Below the pieces are notes generated by a model. That model had not been told where the DNA came from. It did not search any database and saw only the letters and a list, made by a program, of their open reading frames with translations. This document shows positions 25,599-35,031 of a stretch of 64,000 nt of DNA, one piece after another. Each line of letters opens with the position of its first letter. Positions within the stretch are counted from its first letter, which is position 1. This DNA comes from an uncultured Clostridia bacterium (GTDB lineage Bacteria; Bacillota; Clostridia; UMGS1810), in assembly GCA_934454585.1 (NCBI GenBank), contig CAKSFP010000006.1, positions 54,177 through 118,176 of the forward strand, in the 5' to 3' direction. The position numbers and the translations under genes are program-made.

Positions 25599-27092
25599 TT
25601 ATACACCACCGCGAATCTTTTTTCCATACCTATGTGAAATTTTTGTGCGGCGTATACATTCTGCACCTGTTGCCGCGAAACAATATGTGAAAACAAACAC
25701 AAATATGTCCGTGAATCCGCCGTGAGAAATCTTCACTGCAAGGAGCGCTGCCGTGCCGCAGACGACCGGCAGAATTAACGATAAAACTCCGAGCCGCATA
25801 TTCGAAACTCGGGCAAGCCGTGCTATGCTGAGGGTCAGATTGAAAATCTCGCTTGCATACAGTATGATTATGTACGCCGTCACACCGTATTGAGGTATGA
25901 TGAACCATATCAGCGCGATGCGCAGCACGGAATCGATTATGTTGTAGAGAAGACTGCTCATCTGCTGATTAAGTCCTTTGAGCATGCTGTCAACCACGCT
26001 GTCCAGATACATCGGGATGACAAGAAACGACAGGTATACAAGATATTGCCCCACATCAGACCCGGGATAGAAAAAATTCGCTATGCCGCCGCCCCACAAA
26101 AAGAGCACTGCGGCAATCATGAATGAAAAATACAGGGTATATTCGCACGCTTTTTGTGATATGTATTTTATGCCGTTTGTTTTACGCGATGCGTTTCTGT
26201 CGGCAAGTTCTGTCACAAGCATTGAGGCAAACGCCGAGATAAACACCGCCGGAAAATACATCAGCGGCATACTCATGCCTTTGATGGTGCCGTAGCGTGC
26301 CAGGGCACTGTCCACACCGGAGAGCGCAAGCCGCCCGGGTATGAGCACATTTTCGACGGAGACAAGGGCGGAGCGCAGATATGAACCAAGCGCAATCGGC
26401 ACACTTATGGACAAAATGCTGCGGTAGGGCACGCTTATGCGAGTATTGGAGAATCTGTGCTCGGTTTGTGCACGATACATCACAAAATCAATCAGTACCC
26501 CGACAAACGCTGATGCAGATATGCCGAAAATTGCCGAGATATACGCCATGTCGGTGTCCCTTAGACGAAAAAGCATGAAAATCGTAATCAGCGCAGAAGC
26601 TCCTTCCTCGACAAGTTGACTGAGCGTAACGAACCCAACGCGGCGCACTGCCATGAAATATCCCCTAAACACGCCGGATGTTGCCGCGCAAGGCAGAGAT
26701 ATGCCCAGCAGAATAAATCCGAGAGCCGCATCGTCACTTCCTGTGACGGCACGGCTTACAAAGTTGCTGCCGAATATCACCGCCGCAGCCGCTGTGCAAG
26801 ATGTGCACAGGCACACTGCGCAACAGCGCCGCACAATGCTCGCCGCCGAGCGTACATCCGCTGCGGCAGCCTCGGACACAAGGCGTGTCACTGTGATGCC
26901 CGTACCGGACACCGAGAAAGTGAGCATGAATCCGTATACTGAGAATATCAGATGAAACATTCCCGTGTTTTGTGCGCCTATGATCGAGGTGAAATATATG
27001 TTGAAACAAATGCCGCCGATGCGCACCGCCAACATTGACATACTCATAGTCAACATATTGAAAATAAAATTTCTTTTGTTGTAACCGGGCAT
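25599..27092 (-). CDS. SpoVB-like lipid-linked oligosaccharide flippase (MOP superfamily)
   Basis: 497 residues, about 12-14 membrane helices, no soluble domains. The N-terminal half (LAVRIGGICFNIYFTSIIGAQ, then GMFHLIFSVYGFMLTFSVSG) matches the SpoVB/polysaccharide-biosynthesis branch of the MOP superfamily, which flips lipid II-type precursors, in some species for spore cortex. The ribosome site ggaaggtgag precedes ATG 27092. A second member of the superfamily lies divergently, starting only 107 bp away. Which of the two has a vegetative role cannot be told. Confidence 0.88.
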   Translation of the reverse strand: MPGYNKRNFIFNMLTMSMSMLAVRIGGICFNIYFTSIIGAQNTGMFHLIFSVYGFMLTFSVSGTGITVTRLVSEAAAADVRSAASIVRRCCAVCLCTSCTAAAAVIFGSNFVSRAVTGSDDAALGFILLGISLPCAATSGVFRGYFMAVRRVGFVTLSQLVEEGASALITIFMLFRLRDTDMAYISAIFGISASAFVGVLIDFVMYRAQTEHRFSNTRISVPYRSILSISVPIALGSYLRSALVSVENVLIPGRLALSGVDSALARYGTIKGMSMPLMYFPAVFISAFASMLVTELADRNASRKTNGIKYISQKACEYTLYFSFMIAAVLFLWGGGIANFFYPGSDVGQYLVYLSFLVIPMYLDSVVDSMLKGLNQQMSSLLYNIIDSVLRIALIWFIIPQYGVTAYIIILYASEIFNLTLSIARLARVSNMRLGVLSLILPVVCGTAALLAVKISHGGFTDIFVFVFTYCFAATGAECIRRTKISHRYGKKIRGGV

Positions 27093-27111
27093 ATTTGCTC
27101 ACCTTCCGCAG

Positions 27112-27139
27112 ATAAAATAAAATAGGTATTTTATTTTAT
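27112..27139. promoter_or_regulatory. Perfect palindrome between divergent flippase genes (candidate operator)
   Basis: ataaaataaaata, two G, then the exact reverse complement, centred between the start codons at 27092 and 27200. It may be a regulator site for both genes. Similar aaaataaaata sequence also flanks the hairpin array at 28833-28959, so it could instead belong to a repeat family. Confidence 0.45.
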
Positions 27140-27199
27140 GAAAATATGTGTTATACTTATTACAGCTTTTCGGAGCAACTGCATGAAAGGACTGATTCA

Positions 27200-28792
27200 A
27201 TGTCGGACAGAAAAAATCAAACCTTTGTTGAAGGCGCATTGATACTTATGATAGCGAATATTTTGGTGAAAGTGATAGGCGCGATATTCAAAATACCGCT
27301 TAATTACCTGCTCGGTGACGACGGCATGGGGTATTTCGGCAGCGCATACATGGTGTATAACTGGCTCTTTATCGTAGCAACTGCCGGTATGCCTGTTGCT
27401 ATATCGAAAATGGTTGCAGAATCTGCGGCGCGCGGCAACACCGCCGAGGTGCGCAAAATATTTTCGGTCGGCTATCGTCTGCTTGCCGTAATAGGCTTGG
27501 CGGGCTTTGCGTTTTTGCTGATTTTTGCAGACAAATGCGCCGCTCTCATGGCAAACCCCGGCGCTGCTCCCGGCATACGCGCCCTTGCTCCTGCAATACT
27601 GTTTGTTGCGATAATGAGTGTGTACCGCGGATATTTCCAGGGTCAGCAAAATATGCTTCCCACTGCGGTCAGCGAGGTGTGCGAGGCACTCGGCAAATTG
27701 GTTGTCGGCTATGGCGCGGCAATGCTCTTTATACGCCACGGCATAGAAAAAGCCGCTGCAGGTGCGGTCTTCGGCGTGTCTGCCGGGGCGATGTTCGGCA
27801 CGATTGCCCTTGCGCTCATTCATCTTTTTTCAAAGAAAAAACAACCGCCCGTTGCGCAGAGCGGTCAATCCGTGAGGTCGGGCGGCAGACTGCTCAAAGA
27901 CCTTGTGAAAATAGCCGTGCCGATAACCATAGGTGCGTCGGTTTTCAGTCTGACATCACTCATAGATGCAGCAATGATTATGCGCCGCCTGCAAGACTCG
28001 GCGGGATTTTCTTATGATGCGGCAAACAACCTGTGGGGCGCATATTCGGGCAAGGCAATCACCATGTTTAACCTGGTGCCCACACTCATCACCGCCATAA
28101 GCATAAGCATTGTGCCCACAATAGCCGGTGCTTTCGCTGTGAAAAACTACGCCGAGGCACAGTCGGCAACGGAGGGCAGCATCAAGATAACCGTTCTGCT
28201 CACCGCTCCGTGCGCGGTCGGCATGTCATTGCTTGCCGGGCCGATACTCCAGTTGATTTTTCACTCGCGCAGTGCCGAACCCACACTGTCCGTCCTCGGT
28301 TATGCCATAATCTTTGTGTCGCTTGTCAGTCTGACCAATGCGATTCTCCAGGCAACCGGGCATGCGGGGCTGCCGGTCATAAACATGGTTATCGGCGGCG
28401 TGACCAAGGTTATCGTCAACTATTTTCTTGTCGGCAACCCTAACATAAACATCACGGGCGCACCGATTGGCACAAATCTGTGCTACATAGTAATTCTTGC
28501 GCTCAATCTTGTGTCGATTCACAGGATAATCCGTGTACGCTACAATATAGTATCACTTGTAATTAAGCCGCTTATTTCCGTTGCGGCGATGGCGGCGGTC
28601 GTGATTGCGCTCTACGGCAGGGTGGCGCCTATGGGCAACCTGGTTGCGACGGTGATCACCATTGCAGCCGCCGGGGTTGTGTATGCGGCGGTTCTGCTCA
28701 TGGTCGGAGGAATCAGTGAGAACGACATAAAAATGCTGCCGAAGTCCGATAAAATATTGCCGCTTATGAAGAAAATGAAATTTATAAGATAG
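27200..28792 (+). CDS. MurJ/SpoVB-type polysaccharide or lipid II flippase
   Basis: 530 residues from ATG 27200 (MSDRKNQTFVEGALILMIA); aaagga lies nine bases upstream, while an upstream in-frame ATG at 27146 lacks support. About 14 hydrophobic helices are visible. The N-terminal motif VKVIGAIFKIPLNYLLGDDGMGYFG is characteristic of the YtgP/MurJ and SpoVB group of Firmicutes. It probably flips lipid II across the membrane. The C-terminus is a short cytoplasmic tail. It is a distant relative of the divergent gene at 27092, and the two share an upstream region with a perfect palindrome. Confidence 0.9.
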   Translation: MSDRKNQTFVEGALILMIANILVKVIGAIFKIPLNYLLGDDGMGYFGSAYMVYNWLFIVATAGMPVAISKMVAESAARGNTAEVRKIFSVGYRLLAVIGLAGFAFLLIFADKCAALMANPGAAPGIRALAPAILFVAIMSVYRGYFQGQQNMLPTAVSEVCEALGKLVVGYGAAMLFIRHGIEKAAAGAVFGVSAGAMFGTIALALIHLFSKKKQPPVAQSGQSVRSGGRLLKDLVKIAVPITIGASVFSLTSLIDAAMIMRRLQDSAGFSYDAANNLWGAYSGKAITMFNLVPTLITAISISIVPTIAGAFAVKNYAEAQSATEGSIKITVLLTAPCAVGMSLLAGPILQLIFHSRSAEPTLSVLGYAIIFVSLVSLTNAILQATGHAGLPVINMVIGGVTKVIVNYFLVGNPNINITGAPIGTNLCYIVILALNLVSIHRIIRVRYNIVSLVIKPLISVAAMAAVVIALYGRVAPMGNLVATVITIAAAGVVYAAVLLMVGGISENDIKMLPKSDKILPLMKKMKFIR

Positions 28793-28832
28793 GGATTAAA
28801 TCATTGACCCGCAAATTGCGCACCGTCTCGGT

Positions 28833-29108
28833 GGTATATATTTTATTTTGGTTCGCTCAGGCGTCGAAACAAGCCGCACATCGCGCGCTGTAAATCGGGG
28901 GATTTACAGCTTACTCGCTTTGCTGTTTCTCCTTTTTCCCAAAATAAAATACACACCCCCTCGCCTCCGCCGAAAAACCTGCGTTTTGCGCAAAGGCGAA
29001 GGGCATATGTTGTGTGTCAGTGAGATCCATAGCGCCGTCAGGTCGCGTGTCGAGCAGATACACAACATATGCCCTGAGCCGATATAGTATCTTGCAAAAT
29101 ACTATATC
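28833..29108. repeat. Array of nested hairpins between convergent genes
   Basis: This 329-bp gene-free stretch (28793-29121) is filled with pairing segments. An outer repeat, ggtatatattttattttgg at 28833-28851, is mirrored imperfectly at 28939-28959. Inside it lies gctgtaaatc / gatttacagc (28887-28910). It is followed by gggcatatgttgtgt / acacaacatatgccc (29001-29015 and 29060-29074) and gatatagtat / atactatatc (29081-29108). Open frames across it are short and not protein-like. It may combine terminators with a repeat element. Confidence 0.6.
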
Positions 29109-29121
29109 GCCAGTATGTATT

Positions 29122-30801
29122 TTATTTCAAAACCCTTGCTTCACATTCGGGAAACAGCCTTTCAAGGTCGCTCCAAGCCATGACTTTTGCATATGTGTAT
29201 GCCTTGCTCGGTTCGAAGGTGATTCCCGTGCCGTTATATTTCTCTGCTTGTACCTGTGCAAGCCTGTTCCCGTCATAAAGGGCAAGAATGATGATTCCGC
29301 TGTTCAGTTTTATCGGTTTGACAACTATCTTTCCGTCCTCGGTGCGTTTGGCGCTTATGCCTTTGCAATACTCAATGATACTGTCGGATATTGAATAACT
29401 CTTGCCTTTTGCGATTTCTGCCCAATCAGTCTCATCTCCGATGTAATTAACTTTTGTCAGTTTGTTACATTCGCTGAATGCGTATTCTCCAATACTCATT
29501 ACACTGTTTGGAATGGTGACGGTCTCCAGGTCCGAACACCCGTAGAATACCTTGTCTCCGATGCCCGTCACCCCCTCAGGAATTATTATGTTCTTTAAGG
29601 CGCTGCAAAAGTTGAATGTATCATTGCCTATGTTCGTCACTCCGTTTGGAATTGTTATATTTGTCAGATTCCAACAACGCTCAAATGCTCCGTCGGCAAT
29701 GGTTGTTACTCCGCTTGGTATCGCGAACACAGTATCGGTCTTTTTGCATGGAAAACGCTTTATCTCCGATTTGTCTTTGGTGTATAAAACACCGTTTTCG
29801 GAGCGGTAAGCCGGGTTGCCCTCGTCAACGCGTATATTAGCCAGGCCGGTGCAGACTTCAAATGCATAATTACCGATGTTTGTCACACTCTGTGGTATTT
29901 TTATGTCTGTTAAGCCGCTACAGCTTTTGAATGTGTAATTGCCTATACTTACAAGGCTATCGGGAAGCGTTATTTTCTCTAATTTTTCGCAGCTTTCAAA
30001 TGCTTTGTCCGCAATGCTTATTGTACCGGGTTTTATTGTATACTCGGTTTTTGTAGCGTGATTAATTTCCCATTCGTCCGTTTTTATGAGGTGATTGCCT
30101 ATATATAATACATAATCTTCCCACTTGGTTTCGTCGTTGTAATATGCAGTGCCGTAAAATGCATTAACACCTATGCTTGTCAGACTGTCGGGAAGTGATA
30201 TGTTCTCTAATTTGTTGCACAGATAAAATGTATATTCGCCGGCACTTTGAACTCCGTCACTGATTGTAACGCTTGTCAACCCGTCACATGATGAAAAAGC
30301 GCCGTCTCCGATGCTTGTTACAGTGCCCGGGATTGTTATGCTTGTCAAACCGTTGCACCAAGAAAATGCGTCATCGCCTATGATTGTCACACTCTCGGGG
30401 ATTGTTATGTCTGGCAGAGCATCGCAATGATAAAATGCATTACTGCCGATGCTCGTAACGCTGTTTGCAATGGTTATGCTTTTTAACTTGCCACAATAGT
30501 AAAATGCGTTTTCGCCGATATTTGCAACGCCGTTGAGAATTTCAACCTTTTCAAGGTTATCTCCGATGCTGCTTGACTTTATCCACGGTGCGGGCGAACC
30601 GGCGTAGCTGTCCGAATAATAATCCGGCATAGTGCCCGTGCCGCTTATCGTGAGTGTTTTTGTCCCCGGATCATATGTCCATGTCAGGTCGGGACCGCAG
30701 CTTCCGATGTTCACATCATCAGCAAATGCCGACATAGGAATAAGCGCGAAAACCATACAAAAAGCAATGACTGCCGCCAATATTCGTTTTGCTTTGATCA
30801 T
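29122..30801 (-). CDS. Secreted BspA-type leucine-rich-repeat protein
   Basis: 559 residues with a signal peptide (MIKAKRILAAVIAFCMVFAL, cut near SAFA-DDV). Residues about 75-470 hold many LRR_5 (BspA/TpLRR) units of about 23 residues, built on the pattern IGxxAFxxCxxLxxITIPxSV. The C-terminal roughly 80 residues form a beta-rich tail (KAYTYAKVMAWSDLERL). Such proteins are surface or secreted, often binding host or polysaccharide partners. It has no SLH or sortase motif, so how it stays at the surface is unclear. It lies 30 bp downstream of the SLH-bearing LRR gene, so the two probably form one transcript. Confidence 0.9.
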   Translation of the reverse strand: MIKAKRILAAVIAFCMVFALIPMSAFADDVNIGSCGPDLTWTYDPGTKTLTISGTGTMPDYYSDSYAGSPAPWIKSSSIGDNLEKVEILNGVANIGENAFYYCGKLKSITIANSVTSIGSNAFYHCDALPDITIPESVTIIGDDAFSWCNGLTSITIPGTVTSIGDGAFSSCDGLTSVTISDGVQSAGEYTFYLCNKLENISLPDSLTSIGVNAFYGTAYYNDETKWEDYVLYIGNHLIKTDEWEINHATKTEYTIKPGTISIADKAFESCEKLEKITLPDSLVSIGNYTFKSCSGLTDIKIPQSVTNIGNYAFEVCTGLANIRVDEGNPAYRSENGVLYTKDKSEIKRFPCKKTDTVFAIPSGVTTIADGAFERCWNLTNITIPNGVTNIGNDTFNFCSALKNIIIPEGVTGIGDKVFYGCSDLETVTIPNSVMSIGEYAFSECNKLTKVNYIGDETDWAEIAKGKSYSISDSIIEYCKGISAKRTEDGKIVVKPIKLNSGIIILALYDGNRLAQVQAEKYNGTGITFEPSKAYTYAKVMAWSDLERLFPECEARVLK

Positions 30802-30831
30802 AATAAATTCCGCCTTTCTTTGGGGAGCCTT

Positions 30832-32727
30832 TTAGTCATCATTCAGCTCATAAGAAAATTTCAAAAACATTGTTGCCGTATCGGCTCTCGACGGTGCAAC
30901 CTTTGGATAGATTGCATATTCATAGCCGTTTACGGAATGAATAAACATAACACCCTCATTAAAGCACCAAGCAACAGAAGTTTTTGCGTAATCTGATATA
31001 TCCGAATAATCATTATAACCTTCAAGAGCAGAGACGATGCCTGAATCATCAAGTGATACATTAAGCCCCTTTGACTGTGCATATCGATAGAATATAGCCG
31101 CAATCTGCTCTCTTGTTATAACATCATCAGGCGAAAATGTTGTATCGCCCGTACCGTTCAACACGCCGTTTGCCGCTGCCCACGAAATCGGCTTTTTGTA
31201 CCAGTCCTGCGTTAAATCCGAAAATTTTGAATTTTCGCTTGTTTCTGGAGAACCGACAAATCGGTAAAACATAGTCGCAAATTGTGCTCTTGTGATGCTG
31301 TCATCGGGGTTGAATGTGTCAGCACCTGTGCCCGCCATAATGCCGTTGTCAAGACAGAATTCAATTCCATAGTGGTCGGGGTCACCATCCGCACTCTTTA
31401 AGTCCTTAAACCTTTTTACCGCACATTTATTGCCTTTTTCCTCACATACATATCTGTCATCAGCGGCGGCGGTAGGTTCGCCTTTGTCTATTGTTTCGCC
31501 TGTATCAAGCAAAATGCACTTAAATCCATTGTCTTTTGCATACTGCTCGGCAGCTGTGCCGCTATAGCACTTTACAACAAGATTTTCATTTCGCACATCA
31601 TAATCGTTTACATAATCCCAGCCGAAAGCGTGTAAATCAATCTGCGTTACGCTCTTGGGAATTGTAACCTCATTTAAGTTGTTGCATCTGAAAAATGCCG
31701 CCTGACCGATATGCTCAACACCTTCTTCAATCGTAAGATCGGAAAGGCTTTCACACCACGAAAAGGCATTGTCTCCGATTTCTTTCACCGTACCGGGAAT
31801 CACAACATTGTTAAGATTTTTACACCAATAAAAGCCGAGCTTTGAAATTGATTTTAATGTTGACGGGAATTTAACCGAGGTGATATCTGACATCCCAAAT
31901 GCGTCAATACCCATAAGAGTTGTACCCTCGCGGATTTCAATGTCTCCCACAGCTTCCCATTCGTGGATCTGTTTATTTTGCGTTGGTGCTGACGGGTCGG
32001 GATTTTCTATCGTCGCATACCCGATTCGGATTCCCGCAATCAAATATTGCCCGTGATACTGAATTCCGTCAATGCGGTTGTTCGGGTCTGCGTCATAAGC
32101 CGAGCCGAAAAATATTCTCTTGCCCATATATTCGAGGTTTTTCGGCATTGTAATATTTTTAAGTGCCTCACCGCTGATTGCTTCACTTCCTATGTATTTT
32201 ACACTATCAGGGATGACAAGAGTTTCGAGGATATCGCCGCAGTTAATGGCTGCGTCTTTTATAACTTCAAGTCCATCGTTTAATTTAAGATATTTTAAGT
32301 ACCGACAGTCAATGGCTCTGTTTCCGATTTCCTTTATCGTAGGCGGCAGTGTGATACCGGAAATTTTTGTTGCGCTTTCACGAAGTGCTCCGTCACCTAT
32401 AGCTGTAACCGTGTGACCGTTTATCTCTGACGGAATATTAAGTTCAACCGTAAAATTCGGATCTGAGTCGTACCAAAATTTCGCCGAATAACTTGTAATC
32501 ATTGCCGAGCCGTCATCACGGATAGTATATACAAGCGATTCGAGCGAATCATTTTGCCGATACTCCTCCATATCGTCGGTTACAGCAGTTTTGCTCTGTT
32601 CGTTCCATTCCATACCGTAATCCGTGTCGTAAATACTCCACGCCTTTGCCGTTGGTACAAATGCAGCCGAAGCCAGCATCGCCGTGCCGAGTGTGATGGA
32701 AATAAGTTTTTTCAAGTACATAGTCAT
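30832..32727 (-). CDS. Surface protein with BspA-type leucine-rich repeats and three SLH domains
   Basis: 631 residues. Signal peptide 1-28 (cut near TAKA-WS). LRR_5 repeats fill about 85-400. Three S-layer homology domains fill about 430-631: HYGIEFCLDNGIMAGTG and TRAQFATMFYRF, then KPISWAAANGVLNGTG, then SVAWCFNEGVM. SLH domains bind pyruvylated secondary wall polymer, anchoring the protein outside the peptidoglycan. Two possible ATG starts lie six bases apart (32727, 32721); ggagagg precedes both. A decayed copy of the SLH segment exists at 58644-58751. The gene is divergent from a large HTH regulator. Confidence 0.92.
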   Translation of the reverse strand: MTMYLKKLISITLGTAMLASAAFVPTAKAWSIYDTDYGMEWNEQSKTAVTDDMEEYRQNDSLESLVYTIRDDGSAMITSYSAKFWYDSDPNFTVELNIPSEINGHTVTAIGDGALRESATKISGITLPPTIKEIGNRAIDCRYLKYLKLNDGLEVIKDAAINCGDILETLVIPDSVKYIGSEAISGEALKNITMPKNLEYMGKRIFFGSAYDADPNNRIDGIQYHGQYLIAGIRIGYATIENPDPSAPTQNKQIHEWEAVGDIEIREGTTLMGIDAFGMSDITSVKFPSTLKSISKLGFYWCKNLNNVVIPGTVKEIGDNAFSWCESLSDLTIEEGVEHIGQAAFFRCNNLNEVTIPKSVTQIDLHAFGWDYVNDYDVRNENLVVKCYSGTAAEQYAKDNGFKCILLDTGETIDKGEPTAAADDRYVCEEKGNKCAVKRFKDLKSADGDPDHYGIEFCLDNGIMAGTGADTFNPDDSITRAQFATMFYRFVGSPETSENSKFSDLTQDWYKKPISWAAANGVLNGTGDTTFSPDDVITREQIAAIFYRYAQSKGLNVSLDDSGIVSALEGYNDYSDISDYAKTSVAWCFNEGVMFIHSVNGYEYAIYPKVAPSRADTATMFLKFSYELNDD

Positions 32728-32756
32728 CAGCCTCTCCGTTGTTTTTTTACATAATC

Positions 32757-32785
32757 ATTCTAACAGAATTTTTGCTTTAAGTAAA
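32757..32785 (-). promoter_or_regulatory. Promoter of the SLH/LRR surface-protein operon
   Basis: On the minus strand TTTACT (32780-32785), 17 bp, TAGAAT (32757-32762), about 30 bp before the start codon. Confidence 0.6.
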
Positions 32786-32891
32786 CGGCATTTCACAATT
32801 TGGCATTGCCGCATACGGAAAGAATTTTTAATTTATATTTGTTTTTTGCAAAAAATGTGGTACAATGAAAGAACATAAGGAAGTGAGAAAA

Positions 32892-34622
32892 ATGTTTTGC
32901 GACAGGCTAAATGAATACATGGATATGCTCGGCTGTTCCGGAAAGGAATTTGCCGAATATTCGGGATTGTCCGAGGCGACTGTGAGCCGCTGCAGATCAG
33001 GCCTTAGGACTCCCAAGGCAAATTCCGTGGATATGAAAAAACTCTGCTGCGGAATTTATGCGGCGGCAGTCGAAAAGAAAATCGACGGCATCTCATATAA
33101 AAATATTTTGCGGGAATTTAACGCCCTTGCGGAGGATGAGTCGTTCGATTTTGATAATCTGCGGCAAAAATTCAGTATGCTTTGCAATGTCTTTTCGGTG
33201 AATCTTGCGGATATGTCGCAAAAGCTGAAGTATGATTCCTCATATATTTCAAGAATAAAAAACGGCAAACGGAAACCGGCAAATCCGCAGAAATTTGCGC
33301 TTGATGTTGCCGGATATTTTTGCAGATACTATAACTCTGACAATGACAAAAAAATCATGGCGGAGATTTTGGACATAAGTCAAAGTCTGCTCAAACCGAG
33401 AGATAATTACATTTCGGCTCTTGCCGCTTGGCTTACTGATGGCAAAGGTCCGCAAAAAAGTAAAAATCCGACAGAAAAATTTCTGATTGCTCTTAATGAT
33501 TTTGAACTGAATGAGTACATAAAAGCTATTCGTTTTGATGAAATCAATGTTCCGTCGCTTCCGTTTCAGTTTCCGATGACAAAAATCTATCGAGGCATAG
33601 AGGAGATGAAAAACGGTGAACTTGATTTTCTCAAGGCCACTGCTCTTTCAAAATCGAAACAGAGTGTTTTCATGTTCAGCGACATGCAGATGGACGACAT
33701 GGCACAAGATGCGGATTTTTCAAAAAAATACATGTTCGGACTTGCGGCAATGCTGAAAAAGGGGTTGCACCTCAATGTCGTTCACAATCTCAATCGCCCG
33801 TTCAATGAACTTATGCTTGGGCTTGAGTGCTGGATTCCGCTCTACATGACGGGGCAGATTTCACCCTATTACTTCAAGGGTGAGCACAATCGTCTTTTTT
33901 GTCATTTTCTCAATGTGTCGGGTGCAGCGGTACTAAGCGGCGAGTGCATTTCGGGGTTTCACTCAAAGGGCAGATATTATCTGACCAAGAACGGGGACGA
34001 ACTTGAGTATTATCGCGAAAGAAGTTTATTGATGATGAAAAAAGCGCGTCCGCTTATGGATATATATCGCGAGGACAAGGCAGCGGAACTTATTGCATTT
34101 ATTCTTGCCGATTCCCATACGGACGGCGCGCGCCGAAGTGTGCTCTCATCATTGCCGATTTACACAGCGACTGACGAGTTCTTGTCAGAATTTCTTGAAC
34201 ACCGTGATGTAACAGGTGATGAAAAGCAGAAAATTATTAACTACGCGGCGACGCGCAGAGAACAAATGTTAGAGATACTCAAGAATAACTCTGTTTCGGA
34301 CGAAATTCCCTGTCTTGACGAGAAATCTTTCAATGAGCACCCGTTGTCGCTCTCATTATCGCTTATGTTCAGTGACAAAAACTTCGATTATACATATGCA
34401 GAATACTCCGAGCATCTGCGCCTCACGGAAAAATTTGCGACGGAAAACAAACACTACTCTGTTTCGCAAACGAAAGAAAACGCCTTTGTCAACATACAGA
34501 TAACCATGCACGAAAACGAGTATGTTATGATTTCGAAGAATAAAGCACCGACAATTCACTTTGTTCTGCGGCATCCGGTGCTTCGGGAGGCAATAGAGCA
34601 TCTGGAATTCCCGGTTATTTGA
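32892..34622 (+). CDS. Large regulator with two N-terminal helix-turn-helix domains
   Basis: 576 residues from ATG 32892, chosen because aaggaagtg lies 6 bp upstream; an earlier ATG (32865) lacks this. Residues 1-45 hold one XRE-like HTH (EFAEYSGLSEATVSRCRSG) and residues about 85-125 a second (LADMSQKLKYDSSYISRIKNG). The remaining 430 residues form a soluble domain that I do not recognise, with no membrane helix. Such dual-HTH proteins occur in gut Clostridia with unknown targets. It is divergent from the SLH/LRR surface-protein operon and shares its upstream region, so control of that operon is a natural but untested inference. Confidence 0.8.
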   Translation: MFCDRLNEYMDMLGCSGKEFAEYSGLSEATVSRCRSGLRTPKANSVDMKKLCCGIYAAAVEKKIDGISYKNILREFNALAEDESFDFDNLRQKFSMLCNVFSVNLADMSQKLKYDSSYISRIKNGKRKPANPQKFALDVAGYFCRYYNSDNDKKIMAEILDISQSLLKPRDNYISALAAWLTDGKGPQKSKNPTEKFLIALNDFELNEYIKAIRFDEINVPSLPFQFPMTKIYRGIEEMKNGELDFLKATALSKSKQSVFMFSDMQMDDMAQDADFSKKYMFGLAAMLKKGLHLNVVHNLNRPFNELMLGLECWIPLYMTGQISPYYFKGEHNRLFCHFLNVSGAAVLSGECISGFHSKGRYYLTKNGDELEYYRERSLLMMKKARPLMDIYREDKAAELIAFILADSHTDGARRSVLSSLPIYTATDEFLSEFLEHRDVTGDEKQKIINYAATRREQMLEILKNNSVSDEIPCLDEKSFNEHPLSLSLSLMFSDKNFDYTYAEYSEHLRLTEKFATENKHYSVSQTKENAFVNIQITMHENEYVMISKNKAPTIHFVLRHPVLREAIEHLEFPVI

Positions 34623-34660
34623 TATATTGTGCCGCAAAAGAGGAAAAATTCCGGTTGGCA

Positions 34661-34689
34661 TTGAAATATCTGCGCAAATGGGGTACAAT
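34661..34689 (+). promoter_or_regulatory. Promoter of the rqcP-yabP-yabQ operon
   Basis: TTGAAA (34661-34666), 17-bp spacer, TACAAT (34684-34689), about 45 bp before the rqcP start. Confidence 0.6.
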
Positions 34690-34733
34690 AATTGCAACAT
34701 TCAAATTCAGTTTTTTGAAAAAGGAGAAAAACA

Positions 34734-34973
34734 ATGAGACTTGATAAATATCTTAAAATATCACGAATAATCAAACGCCGCACCGTTGCTTGCGAGGCGT
34801 GCGAGCAGGGCAAAGTGGCGCTCAACGGCAGGGTTGCCAAGCCGTCTGCTGCGGTAAGCATCGGCGATACAATAGAAATCACCTTCGGTGAAAAGAAGAT
34901 GCGCATCCGCGTTGAGGCGGTGCCGGAGCACGCTCTCAAGGGCGACGCACAGTCCATGTACACCGTGCTGTAA
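34734..34973 (+). CDS. rqcP: S4-domain RNA-binding protein RqcP (YabO/Hsp15 family)
   Basis: 79 residues, essentially one S4 domain (MRLDKYLKISRIIKRRTVACE, then GKVALNGRVAKPSAAVSIGD). RqcP works with RqcH in ribosome-associated quality control, stabilising peptidyl-tRNA during C-terminal alanine tailing. The order rqcP-yabP-yabQ-divIC-yabR matches the Bacillus subtilis order and supports the assignment. The ribosome site aaaggag lies 8 bp upstream. Confidence 0.92.
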   Translation: MRLDKYLKISRIIKRRTVACEACEQGKVALNGRVAKPSAAVSIGDTIEITFGEKKMRIRVEAVPEHALKGDAQSMYTVL

Positions 34974-35031
34974 TAATCGCGCGGATACCTTCATAGATAT
35001 TTAGTACAAGACATCGGGAGGTATTTTTAAT

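Noticed and set aside
28848..29087. 79-residue plus-strand open frame in the hairpin array
   Set aside because: It runs straight through the inverted repeats, has no ribosome site, and its composition follows the repeats; I treat it as non-coding.
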